Source: Alphaproteobacteria bacterium
GTDB lineage: Bacteria; Pseudomonadota; Alphaproteobacteria; DSM-16000; Inquilinaceae
NCBI GenBank assembly: GCA_028284045.1
Contig: JANQSN010000025.1
Coordinates: forward strand, 28,064 to 92,063
Length of the DNA: 64,000 bases
Direction: 5' to 3'
Of this stretch, positions 29,159-39,100 are shown piece by piece (the stretch's first letter is position 1; each line of letters opens with the position of its first letter). The notes below the pieces were generated by a model that worked only from the letters and a program-made list of their open reading frames with translations, did not search any database and was not told the origin of the DNA. The position numbers and the translations under genes were made by a program.

Positions 29159-31522
29159 ATGTACACCATCGCCCGCCGCGAAGCCTTCTCCGACACCACC
29201 TTCCTATGGGAGGTGCTGGCCGCCGACGTCGCCGCGGCGGCCGAGCCCGGCCACTTCGTCATGCTCCGGCTGCGCGAGGGCGGGGAGCGGATCCCGCTGA
29301 CCATCGCCGATTTCGACCGGCACGCAGGCACGGTGACGCTGGTCGTCCAGGCGCTCGGCCGCACCACGCGGGAAATGCGCGACCGCTATCGGGCGGGCGA
29401 CCAGATCTTGGACTTCGTCGGGCCGCTCGGCCTGCCGCAGCATGTCGCGCGCGTCGGCCATGTCGTGCTGGTCGGTGGCGGGCTCGGCGTCGCGCCGGTC
29501 TTCCCGCAGCTTCGCGCCTTCGCCGCCGCCGGCAACCGCACCACCGGCATCGTCGGCTTCCGCACCCGCGACGCCGTCTTCTGGACGGAGCGGTTCCGCG
29601 AGACCGGCGACGACCTGATCGTCTGCACCGACGACGGCAGCCTGGGCCGCCCCGGGCTGGTCACCGGCGCGCTGGAAGAGGTGCTGACGCGCGACCGGCC
29701 GGACCTGGTGGTCGCCATCGGCCCGCTGCCGATGATGCAGGCCTGCGTCGAGACCACCCGCCCGTTCGGCGTGAAGACCATGGTGTCGCTGAACGCGATC
29801 ATGGTCGACGGCACGGGCATGTGCGGCTCCTGCCGCGTCACGGTGGACGGCGCGGTTCGCTTCGCCTGCGTCGACGGCCCCGACTTCGACGGGCATCTCG
29901 TGGACTTCCCGGAGCTTCTGGCGCGCCAGAAGCGGTTTCGCGGCCAAGAGGCTGCGGCGAGCGACGACTACGCCAATGTCTGCACCCTGCAACGCACGCT
30001 CTTCGAGGAAGGCAAGCGCAGCTACAAGAAGCTGACGGCCCTCAGCCCCACCCAGGTGCCGATGCCGGAGCGCGACGCGGCGGCCCGCGCCTGCAATTTC
30101 CAAGAGGTCAACCTGGGCTACGGCCTGGAGGAAGCGCTGGCCGAAGCCGACCGCTGCATCCAGTGCAAGAAGCCGGCCTGCATCGCCGGCTGCCCGGTCG
30201 CCATCGACATCCCGCGCTTCATCCGCCACCTGCTGGTCCGCGACCTGGACGGGGCGCTGGCGGTGATCAACGAGTCCAACCTGTTCCCGTCCATCTGTGG
30301 GCGCGTCTGCCCGCAGGAAACGCAGTGCGAGAGCCAGTGCATCGTGGCCCGCAAGATGCAGTCGGTGGCGATCGGCCGGCTGGAGCGCTTCGTCGGCGAC
30401 CATGCGCGGGCCCGGCCGGCGATGCCCGCCGACGGTGCCGGGCATCTGGGACGGGTCGCCATCGTCGGGTCCGGCCCCGCCGGTCTGGCCGCGGCGGCCG
30501 ATCTGGCGCGCTGCGGTGCGGAGGTCACGGTCTACGAGGCACTGCATGTGGTGGGCGGGGTGCTGCGCTACGGCATCCCGGCCTTCCGGCTGCCGCGCGA
30601 CATCATCGACCGGGAGGTGGCGCGGCTAGCCGATCTCGGCGTCCGGTTCGAGACCAACAAGGTGGTGGGCAAGACGTTCACCATCCCGCAGCTTCTGGCC
30701 GACGCCACCGGCGGACCGGGCGCCGGCCGCGGCTTCGACGCGGTGTTCGTCGGCGCCGGTGCCGGGGCACCCAGCTTCCTGGGCATCCCCGGGGAGAGCG
30801 CCGGCCAAGTCTACTCCGCCAACGAATTCCTGACCCGCGTCAACCTGATGGGCGGCGACCGCTTCCCCTATCTCGACACGCCGCTGGGCATCGGCCGCAG
30901 CGTCGTCGTCATCGGCGCCGGCAATACCGCCATGGACTGCCTGCGCGTCGCCCGGCGGCTCGGCGTGGAGACCGTGCGCTGCCTCTACCGCCGTTCCGAG
31001 GCGGAGGCGCCGGCGCGGGTGGAGGAGCTGCGCCACGCCAAGGAAGAGGGCATCGAATTCCACTTCCTGCATGCGCCGGAGGCCATCCTGACCGACGACG
31101 ACGGCAATGTCCGCGGCATGCGGGTGGCACGCATGGCCCTGGGCGAACCGGACGAGCGGGGTCGTCGCCGCCCGATGCCGACCGGCGAGACGCTGGATCT
31201 CGACTGCGACACGGTGATCTACGCGCTGGGCACCCAGGCCAACCCGATCATCGGCCAGGCGACGCCGGGGCTCGACCTCAACCGCTGGGGCAACATCGTC
31301 GCCGACGAGGTGACGCAAGCAACCAACCTGCCCGGTGTCTTCGCCGGCGGCGATATCGTCAGCGGCGGCGCCACGGTCATTCTGGCGATGGGCGCCGGCC
31401 GCCGCGCGGCGCGCGCCATCGCGGCCTATCTGGGCGACCCCGACCGGCGCTGGCCGGTGCCGCCGGAGGCGACGGCGGTACCCGCCGAGGTAACGCCGGC
31501 CGCTCAGGCCGCTGCCCAATAG
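29159..31522 (+). CDS. Fused NfnA-NfnB-type NAD(P)H:ferredoxin oxidoreductase
   Basis: A 787-aa fusion of two flavoprotein parts. Residues ~1-280 are FNR/dihydroorotate-dehydrogenase electron-transfer-like (NfnA): the nucleotide loop GGGLGVAPV near 106 and a [2Fe-2S] site MCGSC near 219. Residues ~310-787 resemble the glutamate synthase small subunit (NfnB): CIQCKKPACIAGCP near 331, the FAD loop GSGPAGLAAAA near 437 and the NADPH loop GAGNTAMDC near 583. Nfn enzymes interconvert NADH, NADPH and low-potential ferredoxin. In this operon it could supply reduced ferredoxin for nitrogenase, though electron bifurcation is an inference. Many Nfn enzymes are two separate subunits. The ATG follows GGGAAGGGG. 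Confidence 0.88.
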   Translation: MYTIARREAFSDTTFLWEVLAADVAAAAEPGHFVMLRLREGGERIPLTIADFDRHAGTVTLVVQALGRTTREMRDRYRAGDQILDFVGPLGLPQHVARVGHVVLVGGGLGVAPVFPQLRAFAAAGNRTTGIVGFRTRDAVFWTERFRETGDDLIVCTDDGSLGRPGLVTGALEEVLTRDRPDLVVAIGPLPMMQACVETTRPFGVKTMVSLNAIMVDGTGMCGSCRVTVDGAVRFACVDGPDFDGHLVDFPELLARQKRFRGQEAAASDDYANVCTLQRTLFEEGKRSYKKLTALSPTQVPMPERDAAARACNFQEVNLGYGLEEALAEADRCIQCKKPACIAGCPVAIDIPRFIRHLLVRDLDGALAVINESNLFPSICGRVCPQETQCESQCIVARKMQSVAIGRLERFVGDHARARPAMPADGAGHLGRVAIVGSGPAGLAAAADLARCGAEVTVYEALHVVGGVLRYGIPAFRLPRDIIDREVARLADLGVRFETNKVVGKTFTIPQLLADATGGPGAGRGFDAVFVGAGAGAPSFLGIPGESAGQVYSANEFLTRVNLMGGDRFPYLDTPLGIGRSVVVIGAGNTAMDCLRVARRLGVETVRCLYRRSEAEAPARVEELRHAKEEGIEFHFLHAPEAILTDDDGNVRGMRVARMALGEPDERGRRRPMPTGETLDLDCDTVIYALGTQANPIIGQATPGLDLNRWGNIVADEVTQATNLPGVFAGGDIVSGGATVILAMGAGRRAARAIAAYLGDPDRRWPVPPEATAVPAEVTPAAQAAAQ

Positions 31523-31558
31523 GTCCGCCGCCACCCAGCGCGCAAGGAGACGCGATCC

Positions 31559-32191
31559 ATGCTATGCCCAAAATGCCGCCAGCCGATCGAGGGGCCGGAG
31601 GAATACATCTGCTGCGGCACCGATATGCTGGACTGGCGCTGCCGGGCGTGCGGCAAGGTCAGCCAGGGTTTCGCCTTCCCCTATGGCCGCTGTCCCCGCT
31701 GCGGCGGCGCGTTGGAGTTGGCCGCGCCGGCGCCGGTGGTGGCCGACGAGGCGCTGACCGCCCTGCGCGCTGCGGTCGAGATCGAGTTGGGCGGCCAAGC
31801 CTTCTACGCGGAGGCTGCGGAGCGTGCCGTCGATGCCGATCTGGCGGACCTGTTCGCCCGTCTGGCCGAGATGGAGGCGGAGCACCTGGCGACGCTGGAA
31901 CATCGCTATCCCGCACCCCCCAGCGAGGCGGGTGCCGTGTCCGCGGTCGACCGGGCGGCGCTCTTCGCCGGCATCGGCGACCATGGCGGGGATCCCGCCC
32001 GGCTGCTCGACATCGCGATCGCCTGCGAGAGCCGGGCGGCCACCTTCTTCGCCGAGCAGGCCGGCCGGCTGCCGGAGGGGTCGGACGCCCATCAGCTCTG
32101 CCGGGAGCTCGCGGCGGAAGAGCGCGAGCACGCCGACTTGCTGGCCACCGAACGCGACCGCCGGCGCGTCGGCAAGGCCGGGATTCTGTAG
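31559..32191 (+). CDS. Rubrerythrin-like protein with N-terminal zinc ribbon
   Basis: A 210-aa protein with two CxxC pairs (CPKC, CRAC) and CPRCGG in the first 50 residues, then a ferritin-like region. The ferritin-like part has EIELGGQAFYAEAAERA and EMEAEHLATLEHRY, then ACESRAATFFAEQAG and EEREHADLLATER, the E and ExxH residues expected at a di-iron site. It may remove peroxide or protect nitrogenase, but this is inferred from family and position. It follows the Nfn fusion by 36 nt behind AAGGAG and appears to be the last gene of the nifV operon. Confidence 0.8.
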   Translation: MLCPKCRQPIEGPEEYICCGTDMLDWRCRACGKVSQGFAFPYGRCPRCGGALELAAPAPVVADEALTALRAAVEIELGGQAFYAEAAERAVDADLADLFARLAEMEAEHLATLEHRYPAPPSEAGAVSAVDRAALFAGIGDHGGDPARLLDIAIACESRAATFFAEQAGRLPEGSDAHQLCRELAAEEREHADLLATERDRRRVGKAGIL

Positions 32192-32303
32192 CGCGACCCA
32201 ACCAAACCAACCGCGAGGGCCGATTCACACCCAGCCGCGGGCGCGAAGCGCCTAGCTTGGATTATGCGCCGTCTTCAGCCTTCGACTCCTTGCTGGCACT
32301 CCG

Positions 32304-32726
32304 CTATTCCCCGCCGGCAGGAGTCCCGGCCACCACCAACTTCTCAACGAGACCCACCAAGTCGGCGGCGCCGAACGGCTTCATGAGGACATCTCGAACC
32401 CGGTACGTGTAGAAAACCGTGCGTGCGACGTCGGAACTGTTGCCTGGCCGGAAGCCAGAAACACCGATGACCATGGGCGGGGAACCGCGGCCGGCGGCCT
32501 TTTCGTTAAGGTGGGTCAGGAAATTCCGTCCACTATCCCTAATCGGGACATCTTCCGGAGAGATGATCAGATCAACGATGAAGACGTCATAGTCGGCCCC
32601 GTCCGACAGCGCGATGGCTTCGCTTGACGTGTAGCTAATGTCGACCGCATGGCCATGGGCGCGCAACGCTTCACGCCATTGCGATGCCAAGTTGTAGTTG
32701 TCCTCAAGAATCAGGATTGATGCCAT
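32304..32726 (-). CDS. Single-domain response regulator (receiver)
   Basis: A 140-aa receiver domain without an output domain. The acidic pair is in LILEDN, the phosphoacceptor Asp in FIVDLIISPED and the conserved Lys in VLMKPFG. It lies 8 nt after the phytochrome kinase on the same strand, so it is the likely phosphotransfer partner of that kinase. The central VIGVSG replaces the usual hydrophobic-T/S stretch in an acceptable way. Confidence 0.88.
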   Translation of the reverse strand: MASILILEDNYNLASQWREALRAHGHAVDISYTSSEAIALSDGADYDVFIVDLIISPEDVPIRDSGRNFLTHLNEKAAGRGSPPMVIGVSGFRPGNSSDVARTVFYTYRVRDVLMKPFGAADLVGLVEKLVVAGTPAGGE

Positions 32727-32734
32727 TGCTTGTG

Positions 32735-35260
32735 CTATTTCCCCAGAATCGAAGAGAGGACGCGATTCAATTCGGTTGCATCAATCGGCTTTGCAATAAC
32801 GGGCATTGACAGATTTTCGACAATCTCATGACCATCGCTGCCATAGCCGGTCGCCAAGACGAAGGGGATCCTCAGCCTCTCAAGATGCCGGGCCACCGGA
32901 ATGCTCATTTCTCCATGCAGATTGAGGTCAAGCAGGCAGAAATCGTACGTCTCCCTGTCCAGCCATGCCAGGGCTTCGTCGATGCTCGCCGCGGCGTCGA
33001 TTGCCGTGAACCCGGCATCGCGCAGAATCCGCTTGCCCAGCATCGCGACCACGAAGTTGTCCTCCACGACCAGGGCGCGGCGCGGCGTTCCCGCCATGGC
33101 GGTTGGGGCGCTGGACGGCACCGCCGCGACGGTCACGCTGGCCGTCAACTCGGCGTCGACAACGAGGTTGCCCGGCAGCCAGAAGGCGGCTTCAACACCG
33201 GCCGGATCGAACGACAAGGACGCTTCGCCTTGAAACTCGTATCTCAGCGCATCTTCGATGATGGAGCGGCCGAAACCGGCATGGGTGGGCGGGGTCACCG
33301 CGGGCCCGCCACGCTCCCGCCAGGTGATCGCGATGCCGTCGCGGTCGAACTGCCAACCGATCTCGATGGTCCCGTCGCTGGTCGAAAGGGCGCCATACTT
33401 GACGGCATTCGATGTCAGCTCGTGGAACAGCAGAACCAGGATCGATGACGCGTCCGACCGGAAGGCGACGTCCGGGCCTGTCACCGTGGCACGATCGGTG
33501 TTGGCGACATAGGGGCGCAACTCCAGCCGAACCAAATCGCGCAGCCGCACGCCCTGCATCTCGGATCTGGTCAGAAGATTGTGCGCGCCTGCCAGGGCGA
33601 TGATCCGCTTCTCCAGCGCATCGGCATACGCCTCGACCGAGCGCGCCTCGGCCCGGCTGTGATGCGACAAGGACTGCACGAGCGATAGGATGTTGCGGAC
33701 CCGGTGGTTGAGTTCGCGCACCATCAATCCAAGTCGCTCCCGGCTCTCCCGCAACTCCGCCTGCGTGGCCAGCGACTGTGACATGGCTTCGCGCAGCGCG
33801 GTGGCGATCTCGATATCGTCGGATGCCCATTCGGTGGACCGGCCGCGCACGTTCTCCAGATATGTGTCGAAAGAGTTGCGGGGGGTCAGCCGGGGGATGT
33901 CGCCGTCGATGACGATGTCCTTCTCAGGCTGGCCGGCCCACCTCACCGCCGCTTCGGCAAGGTTTCTCAGATAAACCAGCCGAATGGCCGGTTCCCCGGG
34001 AGGGGCGATGACCAAGGCGCCGCCGGTGCCGCCCCAATCCACGCCCGGCAACCGGTTCTGCAGATCGTCGACCGCCGCAATGCCCGTCGGGTCCGCAAGC
34101 GCCAGAAGCGCTTGGCACGCGGACGCGTCTGGCACCTGCCCGTGGCCGTTTGCTTTTCCGTCGACGAAGAACAACACCCCGTCGCAGGGAATAAGCTCAG
34201 CGATACCCGCCCCTGCTTCGTCCCAGTAGACGCTGGCCGCAAGCTCGCTGTCGTCGACGGCGACCAGTTTGCTCGACACGGCAAGGCATTGCCGCATCGT
34301 CGCTTGCTTCTTCATTTCAAGCGCGTGCTGGATGCGCAGGCTGATCAGCTTCCCGGCCAGTTCCGCGGCGTTGAGGGTCGCCGGATCGATGGTCTGAACG
34401 GTCATATGGTGCGAAGCGAACATGCCCCACAGCTTGCCGCCGACAACGACAGGAACCGTCAGCGTGCCGTGCACGCCCATATTGACCAGGTACTGCTGAT
34501 GAACCCTGTCCTTGCCGCGCAGGATGGCCAACGACATGTCCAGCGGTGCCGCGCCCGGCAAACCCAGGACCGCGATATCGGCGCCATTGACGTCATGGAT
34601 GACGCGGATCGGCGTCGTCGCGTACAGCCTTCTGGCAATCGGCGGAACGTCGGTCGACGGAAACCGAAGCCCAAGGAAGGACGGAACGCTGGGGTGGCGC
34701 GCCTCCGCCACCACGTCGCCGGCCCCGTCCGGCAAGAACTGGTAGAACTTGACCCGGTCATAGCGGATCAGGTTGCGCAGCCGCTCGGTTGCCTCGGCAA
34801 TGAACTCGCCGACGGTGTTCAACGGCATGGCCAAGAAGGCGCGCGCCTGTTCAATGGGGATCATGCGGTCCTGAGGCGACCGACACTCTGGCATCGCCTC
34901 CAGGATTGTGTGACCATTCTTCCGATGGATCGACACTTGGTATTCGGTGTCGCCGACCTGCCTTGCGGGCAAGACCTCGCGCTGTGCTTCGATCGTACCG
35001 TGGCTGAGCGCGTTTCGGATTTCGTGAAGGTACTTCGCTGAAAACGCCTCACTCGTCGAGGCGTTCAGCAGATCCCCCGGTGCACCATCGAAGGCAGACC
35101 CGAACGCCATGCCCGCATTGGCGCTGATGAAGGTGAAGCGCTCGAAATCCCGGTCACCGGCGACCAGCGCACCAAACCCCTGAATCGTGCCGGGAATGTG
35201 AATCGGATCGCGGTCGCAATTCGCGATTGCCTGCTTTAGTTGTGCATCTGATATGCTCAT
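32735..35260 (-). CDS. bphP: Bacteriophytochrome hybrid HWE histidine kinase
   Basis: An 841-aa red/far-red photoreceptor kinase. The bilin-binding Cys 15 lies in NCDRDPIHIPG, followed by the PAS and GAF domains; PSTDVPPIARRLY is the PASDIP-type motif, and VHQQYLVNMGV the chromophore-pocket histidine region. A PHY domain (~320-500) and an HWE-type kinase (ELNHRVRNI near 530, HELTSNAVKYG, WRERGG) follow. A C-terminal receiver covers ~725-841 (LLDLNLHGEMS). The ATG at 35260 follows GGAAGGGGAGGAC; the frame runs upstream across bphO in antisense and is not coding. Divergent heme oxygenase supports biliverdin supply. Confidence 0.93.
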   Translation of the reverse strand: MSISDAQLKQAIANCDRDPIHIPGTIQGFGALVAGDRDFERFTFISANAGMAFGSAFDGAPGDLLNASTSEAFSAKYLHEIRNALSHGTIEAQREVLPARQVGDTEYQVSIHRKNGHTILEAMPECRSPQDRMIPIEQARAFLAMPLNTVGEFIAEATERLRNLIRYDRVKFYQFLPDGAGDVVAEARHPSVPSFLGLRFPSTDVPPIARRLYATTPIRVIHDVNGADIAVLGLPGAAPLDMSLAILRGKDRVHQQYLVNMGVHGTLTVPVVVGGKLWGMFASHHMTVQTIDPATLNAAELAGKLISLRIQHALEMKKQATMRQCLAVSSKLVAVDDSELAASVYWDEAGAGIAELIPCDGVLFFVDGKANGHGQVPDASACQALLALADPTGIAAVDDLQNRLPGVDWGGTGGALVIAPPGEPAIRLVYLRNLAEAAVRWAGQPEKDIVIDGDIPRLTPRNSFDTYLENVRGRSTEWASDDIEIATALREAMSQSLATQAELRESRERLGLMVRELNHRVRNILSLVQSLSHHSRAEARSVEAYADALEKRIIALAGAHNLLTRSEMQGVRLRDLVRLELRPYVANTDRATVTGPDVAFRSDASSILVLLFHELTSNAVKYGALSTSDGTIEIGWQFDRDGIAITWRERGGPAVTPPTHAGFGRSIIEDALRYEFQGEASLSFDPAGVEAAFWLPGNLVVDAELTASVTVAAVPSSAPTAMAGTPRRALVVEDNFVVAMLGKRILRDAGFTAIDAAASIDEALAWLDRETYDFCLLDLNLHGEMSIPVARHLERLRIPFVLATGYGSDGHEIVENLSMPVIAKPIDATELNRVLSSILGK

Positions 35261-35338
35261 GTCCTCCCCTTCCGGCATGGGGCCAGTTGAGCGCTCATTG
35301 ACTGTGGCGCAGGGCAATACGCAACGCAAAGGTTTCCA

Positions 35339-35950
35339 ATGACCGATGATGCCGCCGGCAGGTCTCTCAGACGGGCACTCGCCCAGTCGACGCGCGCGCG
35401 GCACGAGGCCCTGCATCGCCATCCGGTGTTTGCGCGCCTGCTGGCGCCGGACCTTAGCCAACCGGAGTATGCGGCCAGCCTGCGCGTGATGTTGACGTTT
35501 CTGGTGGCCGTGGAAGCGGCACGGTCGCGCGTTGGCGCCTTCCCCGCCTTGGGATTGGCGGCGGCGGTCGCCGCCTTGCGCCGGGATCTGGGCGACGGCG
35601 CAGACCGGTCCATCCGGATGCTGGATGCAACGGCAGCGCCCTCGGTTCTCGGGGCGCTGTACGTTGCCCATGGGGCGCAGTTCGGCCGCCAAGTCATCGG
35701 GCGGGCCGTTGGGGTGGCCCTGCCGAACGTCCGCCATCACTATTTCCAAGCGCACGCCGATACCGGTGCGTGGCACTGTTTGTTGAGCACGCTGAACACC
35801 TACCCCGGTCAGGCGGCGGCGGAGCGGATCTGCGACGGGGCGGTCTCGGCCTTCGATTTCGTCGCCCAGCTTGCCGATACACAACTTTCCGGCGGCGGGT
35901 TGGCATGCGATGATGATGCGCATGCATCCGGGGCGGACGGTCGTCATTAA
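35339..35950 (+). CDS. bphO: Heme oxygenase (BphO type)
   Basis: A 203-aa bacterial heme oxygenase-like protein that would make biliverdin for the neighbouring phytochrome. The proximal histidine is probably in STRARHEALHRHPVF near residue 22. The later segments LGALYVAHGAQFGRQVIGR and WHCLLSTLNTY fit the distal-helix and C-terminal parts of the family. It is divergent from bphP, with 78 bp between starts, a common arrangement. Sequence conservation in this family is low, so context carries part of the call. Confidence 0.85.
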   Translation: MTDDAAGRSLRRALAQSTRARHEALHRHPVFARLLAPDLSQPEYAASLRVMLTFLVAVEAARSRVGAFPALGLAAAVAALRRDLGDGADRSIRMLDATAAPSVLGALYVAHGAQFGRQVIGRAVGVALPNVRHHYFQAHADTGAWHCLLSTLNTYPGQAAAERICDGAVSAFDFVAQLADTQLSGGGLACDDDAHASGADGRH

Positions 35951-36103
35951 TACAATCTTATCCAAAAGCCGTGCAGGTTAGGGCAACAGGCAACACAACC
36001 CTGTTAAGGCATTGAGAAAGCTTACTATTTTTCGTCGCCCGCCGCAGTTCCGCGACAGATTGCCGGGTCCGAGTCCGGTATACGGTCGGAGGCCTCGGCA
36101 ACC

Positions 36104-39100
36104 ATGGCGAAAGGACGCGTCACCATGATCGATCCAGATGAGCTCGCGCCCGACGCGACCGATATGGCTGAGACGGATCCGGCCGTCACCGCCAGTCGCC
36201 GCCGCCTCGGCACGGTCGACCAGTCTTTCTACCTGATTGGCGTGGGGGCGTCGGCCGGCGGTCTCAACGCCATCAAACAGCTAATTAGCCAGGTCCCGGA
36301 TGATTTTCCGCACAGCTTTGTCATCATTCAACATATATCGCCCGACTATAAGTCGATGATGTCGGAGATCTTGTCGCGCGAAACATCTTTGGTTGTCCAT
36401 GAAGTTGCAGACGATATGGCGGTCGAACCGGGCCATATCTATCTGATTCCGCCGCGATCGAATGTCGTCATTCAAGGCACGCGTGATGACAGCGCGTCGT
36501 CTCAGGTCGGCGCCGACGAGGCGAACGACGAATCGGGTTTGCGATTCTCTCTTGTGCCGCCATCGCCGAGGCCAAAGCTGAACCTGCCGATCGACCTGTT
36601 CTTCCATTCGCTTGCCGAGGCCGTTGGCGATCGCAGCATCGCCATCATTCTCTCCGGTACCGGGACCGACGGCAGTCGCGGCCTGCGGTCGGTCAAGGAC
36701 CGCGACGGTTTTGTGATCGTGCAGACCCCGGAATCCTCGGATTTCGACGGAATGCCGCGCGCGGCGATCGCCACGCGCATCATCGATTTGGTGGCAACAC
36801 CGGACACCATGGTTGGCGAACTGCGCCGCTATCTGGAACTGCGGGATGGCGGCATCTTGAATGTGGATGACCTGTTTCGGTCATCGGAAAAAGAATTCAA
36901 GGAACTGTTGCGCCTCATCAGCATGACTGCCGAGATTGATTTTCTGAAGTACAAAGAACCAACCTTGAAACGGCGCATTGCTCGACGAATGGCGCTGCGC
37001 AAGTGCGGCTCGGTTGGCGATTATCTGGCATTTGTCAAAGATGATCCATCCGAACTAGCGATCATTTATAGGGAATTTTTAGTTGGAGTCACAAATTTCT
37101 TTCGTGACTTGCCATCCTGGAGAATCTTGGAAGAGCGTGTCTTGCCGCAGATTTTTACCAGTGGCGATGAGAGTGAAGCCATCAAAGTCTGGTCGGCGGG
37201 CTGTTCGACCGGGGAAGAAGCATACTCTTTGGCTCTCCTGTTGGAGGCCTTTCGCCGCGACCACGGTATCACCCGGGAGTTCCGGGTCTTGGCCACGGAT
37301 GTGAACGAAAGCGCGATCCGCGCCGCCAAGGACGCTGTCTATCCGGAATCGGTTGTCGAAGAAATCCCCGACGAACTACAGCGGCCTGAGTTTATCGAGA
37401 ATCGAGGCGGCACAATCACCTTTACGCAAGCCATTCGCAAGCGTGTCTTCTTTGCCGAACACAATGTCCTTGAAGATGCGCCCTATATCCGCACCGATTT
37501 GATCGTTTGTCGGAATCTGCTCATCTACCTTGGCGCGGAGATGCAGAAGAAGATCATGTCGCTGTTTTCATTTTCCTTGCGTCAGGATGGATATCTGTTC
37601 CTCGGGGCGGCAGAGCATGTCGCGCGCTCGATCTTCACGTTTGAACCCTTCGAGGCACCCGCCCGGATCTTCCGGAATTCAAGCAAGTCGCAACGGGGCT
37701 TGAGCCGCGCGCTGCTTGAACGGCAGTTCGACGCCGTGACCACCCTGCCGCGCGCGCGGCGCTTGCAGAATCGCAACGTTCCCGTGGCCGGTGCGTCTTC
37801 CGCCGAAGTCATGCGCAAGCTGCTTGGCCAGATCAACGGCAGCACATTCGTTATCGACGATGGTTTCCAGATTCTGGAGACCTTCGGGGACTACCGAGAG
37901 TTCGTGGTGATGCCGGACCGCGCCTTCTCGTCCAACCTGCTGGACTTGGTTCCAGACCGTCTGCGCACGGTGGTGCCGCTGTTGATGCGCAGCGCCGATT
38001 CAGAAGGCAATGGGGAAAAGCTGGGCCTCCCCTTCGCTCACAACGACCAACAGGAACTCGTCGACGTCCATTGTTCGAGGATCGAATGGGAACCGCAAGC
38101 GAACGCCTATGTGGTCACGATCAGGCGGTCCCGGCAGGCGCTTGATACGGTGCAGTCCGCCATCGCCCAGGGCTTCAAGGACCTTCAGGGCGACGAAGCG
38201 TTGAAGGCCCATATCGCGCGGCTGGAAGGAGAGGTCGAGAACCTGCAGGAGATGCTCAGCACGACGTTCGAGGATCTGAGCGTGTCCAATGAGGAACTGC
38301 AGACGGCAAATGAGGAATTGATTGCCTCCAACGAAGAACTTCAGGCTAACAATGAGGAAGTGCAGAGCATCAACGAGGAGTTGCATACGGTAAATGCTGA
38401 GCACTCGGACAAGATAGCCGAGCTGGAGATTGCCAATCAAGATATCGAAAATCTGCTGCTGAATGCTTCTCTCGCCACTGTCTTCCTGGATACGAACCTG
38501 CGTATCCGCCGTTTCAGCAGCGGATTCACCCGATATGTGGACCTGACGCCGGGCGATGTTGGCCGCCCGATTGCCAACTTCTCTTGGCATCTGGACCCGG
38601 CATTGCTCACGAGCCTCCTTGAGGATGCGCGGAATGCGTGCACAACGGGCGCGGAAAGCACAAGAGAGGTGCGGGTGCGCGGCGGTGCCTGGGCCTATGC
38701 GCGCATCCGGCCTTTCCAGACACGGGAAGGGAATTGCGAGGGGGCGGTGATCACCCTTATGGACACCACGCAGGTGCGCCAGTTGCAAGGCGAGATCCGG
38801 GCGCAGCGCGATCGGATCGAAGCGATCATTGAATCAGAAGCCGCTGGCTACTGGGATTGGAACATCCCGGAACACAAGGAATATCTGAGTCCCCGATTAA
38901 AGAAAATGTTCGGATACGAAGATCACGAGATAGAGAACAGCCCTGAAAGCAGGCAAAGATTGACGCACTCAGAGGATTTGCCACGCATTTTGGCCAGCCT
39001 TGAGGCACACGTCAAATCTCATGGTGCGGTGCCGTACGACAATGAAATCCGCTACTTTCACAAAGACGGTTCGATCGTCTGGGTAATCTGTCGCGGCCGT

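Noticed and set aside
29206..32412. Open frame of 1068 codons on the plus strand across the Nfn fusion and rubrerythrin-like gene
   Set aside because: It is the +1 phase of recognised genes. Its translation is almost all Arg, Gly, Pro and Ala without domains.
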